Positions 23,503-33,814 of a stretch of 64,000 nucleotides of DNA are shown here, piece after piece. The stretch is taken from positions 992,001 to 1,056,000 of the forward strand of contig JAGFMI010000006.1 in NCBI GenBank assembly GCA_021030905.1, written 5' to 3'. Within the stretch, counting starts at the first letter, position 1, and each line of letters starts with the position of its first letter. The notes below the pieces were generated by a model, which made no database searches, was not told the origin of the DNA, and saw nothing but the letters and a program-made list of their open reading frames with translations. A program made the translations under genes and the position numbers. The DNA comes from Pyrenula massariospora (taxonomy: Eukaryota; Ascomycota; Eurotiomycetes; Pyrenulales; Pyrenulaceae).

Positions 23503-24919
23503 TCACGGCTTCCGCCCGTACACAACAACGCTTGGGAGGAGGATTAGCAACCAAGTACTCATAAGGGGAGCTGAAGACTTACGCTTCATAATAGACTTGT
23601 TGGGATGTCTCGTCATCGAGAACGTTCTTCGTATCAGCAACAAATTTCTTAATCTCCTCTACCGACCACTGAAATTGGCACCGTGTTAGCGGAAATGCAA
23701 CACAGTGTGGCTTTGACGCCTACCCCCATGTGTCTGGTTCCTATTGCGAGAGTCCAATTTTCATTCCCTGAGAGCCACCATTCCTTGTTAAATCGTCCAA
23801 TCTCGCGTTCATGCGGATTGGCACCCCAAGGCCCAAGAGGCCACCTGAATTTTTTCTCCACCACATCGACAAAACCAGCTGCTGCAATCGCGTCTTTCAT
23901 AAAGTTGGATACAAATAGCGGTTTTCCAAATGCTTGTTCTGACTGTCGACCGAATTGTTGCCATCGCCAAAAGATGCTGTCTGGCGAGAGCTCTCCGTCT
24001 CTGGCGTGAGGATCAATCCCTGCTTCCAATTGTTCGATATATCCTCCAGACTCTAGGTTACTGCTCATGGTCAGATAATAAGCCACTACCTAGAAGGTCT
24101 GAAAGTACTCAAAACATTGTTTGTAAAGCGCCGGCCAATCGGCAATACTCCCGTACAACGCCCGAATGTGGATAAAATCAAATCGGACAGGGTACGCCCA
24201 TTCGGATGTGACGTCGTCGACTTCGAAACGGACATTCTGAAAGGGCGGGTTTGGTTGAGTGCGAGAAAGATCGATGCCAGTAACTTCCGCCTCGTCATAT
24301 TTATCGGCAAAATCGCTACGTCTGTCAATGGCTGTACATCTGATGGGATAGCTACATACATTGCCCAGAGCCCAACGCCTGTTCCGACATCCAGGACATT
24401 TGTTGGGTTCGCTATAGGCGCCAGGTAAAGCTCAGAAGAGTGAGTGCTGACCGTGCATATAGGGTCTATAGGTGCTTTTACCTGATCATCCAGCGTGAGG
24501 AGACAAAGGTGATGGCTACGGAATTCATGTCAGAGAAGCTTAAGGTAAAGCATGAGGTCCTGACTCACAAGACATATTGTGATTGAGAATCTAGAGTGTC
24601 GTTTGCACCCCAGTATTCTCCTTCACCTGCAAATCTTGTCAACGCTCTCCTCAAGGTGCTCATGGATATAAAAAAACTCATACGAAAAGCATGATAGCGT
24701 CTCCCATTCTCATACCTATATTGCCCTATCACGGATGCAAGGGCTCGGAGCCTGTTTCATTCAGTCTGTTGACTAAGTTGGGGAAGAAAATCTTTACGAT
24801 GAAGCACCATCGTCCAGGCCATTGTCTTCATGATAGTATTCATACTATGGCCATCGTCAGTCCTCGATAGGAAAAGAGCATATAGCGTTAGAAAGTATCA
24901 CCGTATATTCGTCCTCCAT
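23503..24919 (-). CDS. LaeA-like SAM-dependent methyltransferase, ten exons
   Basis: 319 residues assembled from ten exons: 24902-24919, 24798-24844, 24684-24751, 24569-24626, 24482-24515, 24360-24430, 24109-24321, 23724-24060, 23583-23668 and 23503-23530. All phases match. Order: YENGRRYHAF near residue 35-45, WGANDTLDSQ, HHLCLLTLDDQLYLAPI, motif I VLDVGTGVGLWAI, EVTGIDLS, then SGGYIEQLEAGI and the closing YVVYGRKP-like VVVYGRKP. This is the fungal methyltransferase family that includes LaeA-like proteins, many of unknown substrate. Several exons are under 60 bp; the 18-bp first exon and the 38-bp sixth intron are the weakest calls. It converges with cnxG, 158 bp apart. Confidence 0.82.
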
Positions 24920-26215
24920 TCTTTCTCCCAAAGAACGTATCAGCGGTAGAATAAGTAAGCCCTGTAGTCTCCTGACTGAAACAACAACCACCCCTTACAG
25001 AAGATGTTCAAAGAAATGAAGGATGATTTAGATAGAGGTGTCGTCTGTCCGTGTAGGCTATATGTCTTCAAAGCCAAAAGGAAAAGTTACTATTGATAAG
25101 CAGCGGTGTAGCGCGCCTCAAACGCTCGAGCCCATGAGATCTTTAGAGGACACGGAAGAAACAGACAGAAAAGTCAAGGAAAGGCTAAAGTCGGTGCTGT
25201 CCAAAGGTGAAGGGGAGGATATCAAGATAGGAAGGGAGAGGACTCAAATGCATAGTGAGAGAGCACTCAGTCCCCACATGTGCATTCCCAGCGGATGAAG
25301 CCGGCGGGATGATGGCCGTTGAGATCAAGTTCGGTGATGTAGCACTGGGAGACAAGCTGTCGGTCAGGCAGAGCTTGCCTGCGGTCATCCTGAGGCCAAG
25401 ACCGCTGGTGCCAGTCTCTCTAGCTTCTTCCCGGGGACGAGAAATCAGTCTTTCGGCGGATGCCACCGCACTGCGACTCGAAACAGGCGGCCGGTGGAAG
25501 GCTTGCAGTAGAGTATGGCGACCAAACTACTTAAGCTTCGCTGGGGCACAACGCTCAAGTCCTGTACCCGGGCGGTCATGGAGGAATGGGCCAGTCAGAG
25601 GTCTGGAGAAGCTTTTCGAGCGATCCCCGCTCCCCACGTAGTGCTGCTGGATCGACAGGCAGCCAGACTCACCGCAAGAGCCGGGAGCCGGGGGGGACTG
25701 ACAACGCTTCGCTAGGCCATGCCGTTGCCACTCACGATTGTGAGATAGAGGACGGAGGTGGTGAAGGGCAGCGTCCGTCTGCATCAAGTGTCAGAGAGGT
25801 CAGAGAGACTGGTGACACGCCAATGGGGCACGGGGGATCCGGCCACACGGGACGCCTGCAGTGCCAGCTGGCAAGTGGACCTTGCAGTTACTTAAACCAT
25901 CGTGCCGGAAATCCCAAGCACCCAGACTAGAATTGAACGAATGACTTGCATTTACGCTGATCGATTACCACACCCTCGGAATCCCAATTCTCCGGCTCAG
26001 GATGCCTCTTTCTAGCCATTACCGACACGCTGGAACTGGCAGCCAGCCATCATCCCGCCTAGATACGCCATCAAAGAGACTCTCTATCTGGTCGGCCACC
26101 CACTATATTACGTGTCTATGCCCTCGAAAACGCCCTTTCTCAACCCGATGACCCGCCATGCGCCCGTGTGGCCCTCAGACGGCTCATGCTGACATCCAAA
26201 ATCCTGTGACGCCAT
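24920..26215. other. 1.3-kb intergenic region
   Basis: No recognisable gene. The longest frame (plus, 25255-25641, 128 codons) and overlapping minus frames show no domain, and the base composition is mixed. It holds the promoter of the LaeA-like gene and the 3' flank of the MARVEL-like gene. Confidence 0.5.
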
Positions 26216-26893
26216 TTATCCCTCCACATCCTTTGGTGCTCTCGCTTTGCTTTGGCGCCAGAGGAACGTGCTAGCAATCGCTGAGAAGAGGAACAAGATG
26301 CTATCGGCCATTAGCAGACTTTTCAGGTATGGAAACGGTGAACGCACCATAGGGCAATGCACAGACCCCAGATGGACTTCATCTCGTAGCATGTACTCTT
26401 TGTTGTGCCGATCCATGAATTGAAATCAATCTTGCCGCCATTTTTATCCAAGTTGCTGACTAGGGCCGCGGTGAAAGCGTACGCCGACGAAGTCTGACCA
26501 AGGACACCGCTTATATCCTTGCAGTCTAGATAGGCTAGCGGTTTGCCAACAACGACAGAAACAACGACGAGAGCGATAAGAAGCGCCATGTCCGAGCCGA
26601 TGCTCATCAGGAAAGGAAGCCGATCATCCAGGAAGAGAATGAATGTGATGGCACAGTACAGAACCGCGATGCAGACCTGAGAGGCGTAAGCGATCAACTC
26701 TTCGGCTAGAAACAAATTACCATACAATGCTTAGGACGCCAACCAGCACGCTTGGAGGATCAGCTTTTGCGTTCACCATTTCGGAAATGAAATTGGCAGT
26801 CATGCCAATGATGGCGATTAGAGACATTGCCTGCAAGACGCGGCAAATCTTGAAAGTGGCTCCAAGAGCTCCGTAGTGTGACGATTTGCCCAT
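26216..26893 (-). CDS. MARVEL-like four-helix membrane protein
   Basis: 193 residues in three exons: 26726-26893, 26348-26676 and 26216-26300. Introns are GTATGG...GCTTACG...CTCAG and GTGCGT...GATAG. Four hydrophobic segments are visible: about 20-40 (LQAMSLIAIIGMTANFI), 48-72 (spanning the first junction, VLVGVLSI|VCIAVLYC), 80-105 (MALLIALVVVSVVVG) and 160-185 (LCIALCILFLFSAIAS). A polar loop with CKDI and C residues lies between helices 3 and 4. This layout is that of fungal MARVEL-domain proteins of the plasma membrane or secretory vesicles. No enzymatic residues. Function not predictable beyond membrane organisation. Confidence 0.75.
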
Positions 26894-28519
26894 GGTGTAA
26901 AGACAAGGAGAGGATTGGTGGAAAATGAGTGATGAGATAGCTCCTCAGATGGATGTAAAATGAATGATGGCGCTTTTACACGTTAATGAGAGAATAGCGA
27001 AAGAATGGCTGCCAAATGAGAAACTGTGCAGTGGTGAGATCAGTTTCAGTAAATGTAAAGGGAATGTGCTCCACGAAAGTCTAACACTGGCAACGAGACT
27101 GGAAGGAAGCTCTGATGAGAGAGTTGGAATTCATAAACGGAGCAGCTGACAGAAACGCTGCACTACTCTTATATTTCTTCGACGACAGGCCATCATAGAA
27201 GCTCAAGCAATGAACATCCTTTGTTGGGTAAGACAGAGCCGGGTCCGCCCACTCAGTGTCTAAATCAAGAGCCTCAACTCCACCGCGGGAAAGGGTGAAA
27301 CGACCCGCTAGCTTTCACATCAAGCTGGAACCAGGAATTCGATCAAAGAAAGTATCAGACTGTACTCGTGTACCATGTGTAGAAAGCTGGCTGGGCTTCT
27401 TTGGCCTGGATTTGTTGAGACACGGTTGTGGAAGCGCCGGCCAGAGTGGAGAATGCCTCAGCTATTTCTATCCATAAGCGCCGACCAATCCCAGACCACA
27501 GAGAGGCATGAGAACGACGTTAACCGAATTAGCGAGGTAGCTTCTTGGTGCATGGCAACTAGCTCTGTGCTGTGGTAAAAGATGCGAAGTGGCTACTTGC
27601 GCTCCTTTCCGCGACTTGGAAGTCGATCGTGCAAGCTATCGTGGATAGCTAATTCGAGGCTACTTCGCTTGGTGTGGCCTCTCTGTGAAGACGCTCTCGC
27701 CAAAGAAAATGGTGCAAGTCCTGGGATCGTGACCTTGAAGATTATGGATAGCTCAATCACAGGAAGTCTGGCCATCACACGAAACCGTGTCTGGTCAATG
27801 ATTCGAGGATGGGAAGAAGGGGTGTGGGGGAAGTTCTCGGACAGGCACCGAGTCTGCGGGCCGGTCCAATTGACCAACCACGCGAGGGACGTCCCGGTCA
27901 CGACGGAAGCTCGCTCGTTCCTGGCAAGAATATCAACTCCAACCGGTTGATAGCCATGGGAAGGCTTTGATGGCCCAATTTGCCCATGATCTGACATCAC
28001 CTCTGACTCTGACGTCTCCGGTATGCTCGTGAGGAACGAGGATAGCGGGAATGGTCGGTCGCAGGGACCCTGGCTTTTGCAGTTCCTTATCGTGCTTTAT
28101 CTCTCGCAAGCTCAACCCAACCTCTCCTCCTCACCAGAACGGCCGTCTAAAGGGTTTTAGCGTTGTTGCTTTCGCATGATTTAGCTATGGGCTCCGGACG
28201 TCTTCAGTCTTTTCTTCAAGTTCCTTCATCCTGCGACATATCGCGAAATTATCACGCCTTCCGATCTGCCCGCCCCCAGGTCTGCTAACAGCTCGTGGTG
28301 AGGAGTCGACGCAGCTGGCCCCCTCCTTTGCGCACTCCGCCCCGCATTTTTTTTCTCGAGTCCCAGCACCAGAATTTCCCCGCCGCATGATCACAAAGCG
28401 ATTGACCATTCGCAGCCTCTTGTTCCTGCAACGCCCACTGGCTCCTCAGAAGAGCTTGTCGCTGTCAGTGAGGAGAATGCCAACACCATTACGTTAAATA
28501 TACTGCTCCCCTCGCCGCA
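26894..28519. other. 1.6-kb intergenic region
   Basis: Between two divergently read genes (MARVEL-like, minus; Fmp42-like carrier, plus). Frames of up to about 135 codons occur on both strands around 27580-28000, mutually antisense and without recognisable domains, so they are not called. Regulatory sequences for both neighbours should be here. Confidence 0.5.
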
Positions 28520-30297
28520 ATGTCTCTTAGCAGAGTGCAATCGATGGAGTCCTGGGAGCGCGGGAGAGATCAGAGCCCAGCCAGGTCTCTGAGGAGACCG
28601 TCTTTCAATCCCGTTTCCGAATGGGTCCCGCCTGCCAAAGTCGACGCGAAAACTAGTGTCAGTCAAGTAGCCGGAAGGAATTTGGAAGAGTCAAAGACCA
28701 GAAAGCTAGGTAGGAAGACTATCTACCATGCAACGCTGATGAACGCTTTACTCAATCAAGGGCTAACTCTCCGAAAGTCCAGGTCTGTATCGCTGTTCTA
28801 TATTGCTTACTCTCCGCTGGGGTTGTTTTTGGATACGCTGCAATTAAACCAGTCTTTATACAAGAGGGCGTTTACAAGGATCAGTGCAGCCAAAGAGAGA
28901 TTGACAATGGGGAGCAACCTTGTTATGGTCAGGAACTGAGGCTCAACTTTATGTTTGCAACAGCCGCCGTTGCGACGAACGTATGTGCCCTTCCAGTGGG
29001 AACCATCCTCGACCGCTATGGCCCACGTGTAAGCGGTGTCATTGGAAGCTTTTGGATTGCAGCTGGGGCAGCTCTCCTTGCCTTTGCAAAGTCGTTGCCG
29101 TTCGATGCTTTCATTCCGGGATACCTTTTTCTCGCCCTCGGAGGACCGTTTGTATTTATCTCATCCTTTCAGCTGTCTAACACTTTTCCCGCCCATTCTG
29201 GCCTTATACTTGCCTTGTTGACAGGAGCGTTTGACGCGTCCTCTGCACTATTCTTGCTATTTCGTATTGCATATCAGTCCACGGATGGCGAACTCAATAC
29301 TCAGCGGCTATTCCTTCTCTACCTCATTGTCCCTGTATTCGTACTCATAGTCCAGTTGACCGTTATGCCTGCAAAATCGTACAAGACAGTAGGCGAGATC
29401 ATCAATCAAGCAGAAGAAGAAGTTGACATTCCTTCGCCTGAAGAAGACTCAATGACTGATGACCGGGAACGGCAACGCATCCGGGAAGAAAGGAGAGTTC
29501 GCCAAGAGTCTGTAGTCAGCGAAATCACCTCGCTGCTCGGGACATCTACCAATGACAAGCAAGCAGAGGACGAGGAAAGGAAAAATCAGAGGTCTGGCGT
29601 TTGGGGCGTGCTCCATGGCTACTCCGCTCTGGAGCAAATTAAGACTCCCTGGTGGTGGCTCATCACACTGTTCACCATAGTCCAGATGACTCGCATCAAC
29701 TATTTCGTGGCAACTATTAGACCGCAGTACGAATATCTGCTGAATTCATATTCTGGAGCGCAAAAAGTTAATGAGATCTTCGATATCGCTCTCCCTCTCG
29801 GAGGGGTGCTAAGTGTTCCTTTCATTGGGACTATACTCGATCATACCAGCACACCATTCACGCTTGCTTTGCTGGTCAGTTCTGCAACGGTGATTGGCAT
29901 CCTTGGCTGTCTTCCACACTTTTCTACAGCAATCGCAAATGTCGTTCTTTTCGTTTTATATCGACCGTTTTACTATACGGCAGTGTCCGATTACGCGGCG
30001 AAAGTCTTTGGGTTTCAGACATTTGGAAAAGTTTATGGCCTGATAATTTGCTTTGCTGGTCTTTTCAACTTTGTCCAGTCGCCTCTCGATGCCGTGACGC
30101 ACGCGGTCTTCCACAAAAATCCAGTCCCTGTCAACATCGTCCTCCTCTGCGTTGCTCTGGTTGTGGGCGGTGCTTTAGTGGCATTTGTCACGGCAAAGAG
30201 CAGGACCATAAAAAGAGAAATGCTTGAAGATGAGGCAGAGGAAGCAAGAGAGAGCTTAATGCCTACCGCAAACGGAATCGGTAGTTACGGGACGTGA
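28520..30297 (+). CDS. MFS carrier of the Fmp42/SLC43 type
   Basis: 569 residues in two exons: 28520-28709 and 28778-30297. The intron (28710-28777, GTAGGA...GGCTAAC...GAAAG) brings the frame into VQVCIAVLYCLLSAGVVFGY, the first membrane helix. The family hallmark, a lumenal loop with QEGVYKDQCSQREI and CYGQELRLNFMF, follows. GTILDRYGPR marks the helix 2-3 loop. A long charged loop (about 265-330, many Glu/Arg) separates two groups of helices, as in SLC43-like amino-acid facilitators and yeast Fmp42. The N-terminal 65 residues are cytosolic and Ser/Arg-rich. Likely vacuolar or plasma-membrane transporter; substrate not known from sequence. The ATG at 28520 is the only start that stays open to the donor. 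Confidence 0.8.
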
Positions 30298-30739
30298 AAA
30301 TGTTTCTGGATAGTGAGGAGGCACTGATAAAAATCGATCGCTTGAATCTGTCTTTAATCATGAATTGAGACTGAATTGTATAATAGAATCTGTTTTTCTG
30401 AAAAATACCCATTATCTCTTGGAGTCTGGATCGAGATTATGGTACGCAAGGAAGCCAGCAGCATTTTTACTCTATTAGTAGCTGGTCGCCGGACGCTGAC
30501 CCCGTTGAATTTTGGATTGAGTAAACATCCATGTGTAGGGTCCAAAACTTCCCGCCAAAAAGTAGCTCTAAAATCTCGTTAAGCGGCGTGGTATTGCAAA
30601 TGAGATCGGAAATGGCACGACCATCCGTATTAATCCCGACCGTTATCCCGTCAAAGCATCTTTTCCCACCAGAGCTTGTAGCCCACCCTCGTTCCTCATC
30701 TAGAATACAACCAACGAAATCACCCTTCACTCTGGCAAA
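30298..30739. other. Intergenic between convergent genes
   Basis: Between the Fmp42-like carrier (plus) and TOM6 (minus); two 3' ends fall here. An 87-codon minus-strand frame (30467-30730) has no recognisable feature and is not called. Confidence 0.5.
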
Positions 30740-31016
30740 TCATATAGGAGGGAGAAGATAATCGGCCCAGCTACTCGAAAGAAACAGTACAGCGCCCTGT
30801 CGCATTATATGACATTAGTATACGCATGACATGAAGCCGCATAAAGCTTGTACAAAGCAAGCAAGGAAATGTCGGACTTACGCCAAATAATGCAACACTC
30901 CTTACCACACTCGCATTCTCGGGGGCTGTGAGCTCTCTGTAGGCTGCCGTGAAGTAATTCGATGCGGGAGGTTTAATTTGCTGGCGCTGGACGGGGACTA
31001 CGCGCTTGGGAGGCAT
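30740..31016 (-). CDS. tom6: Mitochondrial import receptor subunit TOM6, 63 residues
   Basis: Tiny two-exon gene: 30882-31016 and 30740-30796, joined across a GTAAGT...GCGACAG intron of 85 bp. The product starts MPPKRVVPVQRQQIKP, has the block YFTAAYRELTAPENASVVRS, then a single membrane helix (VALFGGAVLFLSSSWADYLL) and ends PPI. This N-out, tail-anchored plan with the SPEN/APEN block before one helix is that of fungal Tom6, which stabilises the outer-membrane TOM complex. Neither exon alone gives a sensible protein. The ATG at 31016 is internal to a longer frame whose upstream part has no homology. Shares a 318-bp promoter region with CTNNBL1. Confidence 0.72.
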
Positions 31017-31334
31017 GTTCGAGATTTTGTCGGGTCGGTTGAAGGACTTTAAAAAGTGCAAGGCTGTGTCGTACTCTGGGGGATTTTGGTTATGCGCCTG
31101 TAGTTTTGAGATAACTGAATGGCGGCTTGAGTTTGAATCTGCTGCGTAGAAAAGAATTTTGGAGGTAGATATGGAGATTCTTGGCGCGGCTCCTCTGCGG
31201 AGAGAGCTCTGTCTAGCACTCGGGGTCGAGGTTTGGTGGCACTGATGATTGACTTCATCCAGCGGAGCATACCTGGCTTCATGTTCACCCCCAAGATTGA
31301 CCATTGACACTGGTCAGCTTGGATTATTTCCACC
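31017..31334. promoter_or_regulatory. Divergent promoter region, tom6 / CTNNBL1
   Basis: 318 bp between the two start codons of divergent genes. No specific element is assigned. The upstream part is also an open minus-strand frame continuing from TOM6, which I treat as leader. Confidence 0.4.
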
Positions 31335-33506
31335 ATGACAAGCATTGACGAGCTATTCAAGGTCAGCTTCTATTTTTTTACCCTACGTCTTACTACTACA
31401 CTCTACTCCAATTAGGTCACAAGAGCAGAGTGTTTTGCGCAAGATGGGAGCTCACGCTTAATAGAAACCTACTGTACCTTCGAAACGCAAATTCGACGCA
31501 CCGCTACACGATCCATCCGCATTCTACAAAACTTCCAAGAAAGATGTGAACGGCACGGCCTCCAGAGGCAACGACCTTTCTACCACAGTCGAGGATGAAG
31601 CGCCAGAGGCAGATGATGGAGGAGTAGCAGGCCCTTCGCTACCGCCGAAAGGACAAGATGAAGGAGACGTCGCGGACGAAGAGGGAGGGAGATTCTTCGG
31701 CGGTGGCATTGGAGAGGACACAAAGGAGGTTCTTGATTTTGTGGACCAGCAGGATGGGGACCCTGATGCAGTGGTGAGTTAAGCTATACGCCTCTAGTAA
31801 GGCATGTACTGACTTTGGATAGCCAGAGGCTATCGATTCGGCGTGGTTGAAGAAAATGGCTCTGAACTTCGAGAGACGGATATCGAAAAACGCGGAGCTG
31901 CGCGGAAAGTTCGAAGATCAGCCCGAGAAGTATGTGCGTCTCCCCGTTTCTATTCTGTGACCAACGTTTCCCTCACCGTCTTGAGGACGGAATAGGCCTG
32001 ACGATTTCTAGGTTTATGACATCTGAAGCCGACCTAGACGCAGATATCAAAGCCATCTCTATAATTTCCGAACATCCCGAACTGTACGAAGAATTTGCCA
32101 AACTTGGTTGCATAGCCAGTTTAGTTTCACTACTAGCGCATGAAAATACGGATATAGCTATTGATGCTATTGAGATCATAGAGGAACTCACGGATCAGGA
32201 TGTTGAGGCTGAAGAAGGCCAGTGGTCCAGCATAGTTGACGCTATGGTAAGTCAGTCTGGCGTATGCGTGGGACTTGTTCATACTAATGAGAAGTAGATA
32301 GAAGCCGACCTTCTATCACTCCTAGCGTCAAACCTCTCGCGCTTCGACGAGAGCATAGAATCCGACAGAAATGGCGTCTATCACTCTCTTGCCATTCTGG
32401 AAAACCTATCCTCTAACCCACCAATAGCGGCCAAAATTGGCACCATCACTCCGCTACTGATCTATCTCTCCTCCCGAATCCAGACTCCTGAAAGCAATCC
32501 CTCTGTATCTCAAAACAAACAATATGCCACCGAAATCCTCGCCATACTTCTACAATCGTCACCTCAGACCGCCACAAATTTTCTTAACCTCCCGACAGAC
32601 TCGAGAGATCCCGATGCTAAGCCCATCGACTCCATCCTCCAAATTCTCTCGCACTACCGTCGCCGTGACCCCTCCCCCTCATCTGACGAGGAGGAATACG
32701 TCGAGAATCTCTTCGATGCGCTCACCTGCCTCGTAGACACCCCTCTAGGCAAACGACACTTCCTCTCCGCCGAAGGCATCGAGCTCTGCGTCATCCTGCT
32801 CAAAGAGTCCAAATTCGCACGCAGCCGTGCAGTCAGGGTACTCGACCACGCTCTCAGCGCCAGCAATGCCCCTTCCGACGATGCACCATCCCCCACAGAC
32901 CCTTCGCTCGACCCCGCGGAACTAGCAACCCAGTCCTCAACCCGCCTCGTGCTCGAAGCCCAGGGCCTCGGCGTGGTATTCAAAGCCTTCATGAGCGCCA
33001 CGTCGCCCAAGAGAGCAGAGAAAGAGAGCCGCGCCTTCCTCGAGCACCTGCTCGGCATCTTTTCGTCGCTGCTGCGCTGGCTGCCGTCTGGCTCTCCGGA
33101 GCGGATACGCGCGCTGGCGAAGTTTGTGGAGAGGGAGTACGAGAAGATTGGGCGGCTGGTGGGGGTCAGGGGGGAGGTGGCGAGGAGGGTGGGGAAGGTG
33201 GAGGGGGAGATCGAGGGTGAGAGGACGGAGATGGAGAAGGAGGGGCTGAGTGAGGAAGAGAGGGCGCTGAGGGAGAGCGAGTGGTTCGGCCGGAGGCTGG
33301 ATGCGGGCTTGTTTAGTCTGCAGACGGTGGATCTGGTGCTCGCGTGGTGTGTGGCGGAGGATGAGGGGTGTAGGGGGAGGGTGCGGGAGTTGCTGGGAGG
33401 GGAGTTTGAGGTTTTGAGGAAGACGTTGAGGGAGCAGGTGGAGGAGATGGAGGGGGATGGTGGTGGGGCGAGGGAGATGATTGAGGCGCTTTTGGGGTGC
33501 TTGTGA
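31335..33506 (+). CDS. Beta-catenin-like protein 1 (CTNNBL1), spliceosome-associated
   Basis: 628 residues in five exons: 31335-31361, 31465-31773, 31823-31929, 32012-32246 and 32298-33506, all in phase. The short first exon encodes MTSIDELFK, the conserved family N-terminus, followed by a disordered acidic stretch. From about residue 115 it is all-helical armadillo-like repeat: WLKKMALNFERRISKN, then FMTSEADLDADIKAI, NLFDALTCLVDTPLG, AVRVLDHALS and LDAGLFSLQTVDLVLAW. CTNNBL1 associates with the Prp19 complex in pre-mRNA splicing in the nucleus. The last 150 codons switch to strongly G-rich third positions (GAGGTGG runs). The family match continues through them, so this is base bias, not foreign DNA. 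Confidence 0.9.
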
Positions 33507-33814
33507 GGTGGAAGACAGGTTGTTTTATTCTTATTCATAATTATCCATCATCTACAGCAGTGGCGGCTGCGTCGATGTAAAATTGAAAAAAAGAGCTTTC
33601 ACGAGGTTTGGTGGCCCTGTCATTGATTTCATCGCTTGATCCGCTCTCTAATATACGCTCCTAAGTATCGCATGTCAAGAAGTCCGATGCAATGTAAGAT
33701 AAAGAAGTAGAGTGCCCATCCTCCTTCCTTCTTACTCGCTTTCCAACCTTCTGACAATTCTATTGCCATCAAAAAATGCCCGACTTCCGTAACTACCTTG
33801 AGTTTCCGTAAACC
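33507..33814. other. Intergenic between convergent genes
   Basis: 308 bp between CTNNBL1 and the oxysterol-binding protein, tail to tail. AT-rich; no gene or named element seen. Confidence 0.5.

Noticed and set aside
25255-25641. 128-codon plus-strand frame
   Set aside because: No family resemblance and unusual composition; not supportable as a gene.
27582-28000. Overlapping frames of about 120-135 codons on both strands
   Set aside because: No recognisable domain, no splice partners, mutually antisense.
30771-31310. Single-exon 179-residue protein
   Set aside because: Only its middle matches TOM6; the C-terminal part is intron, and the upstream part is leader or promoter.
32654-33538. 294-codon minus-strand frame over CTNNBL1
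   Set aside because: Ser/Pro-rich product produced by the G-rich codons of the sense gene.
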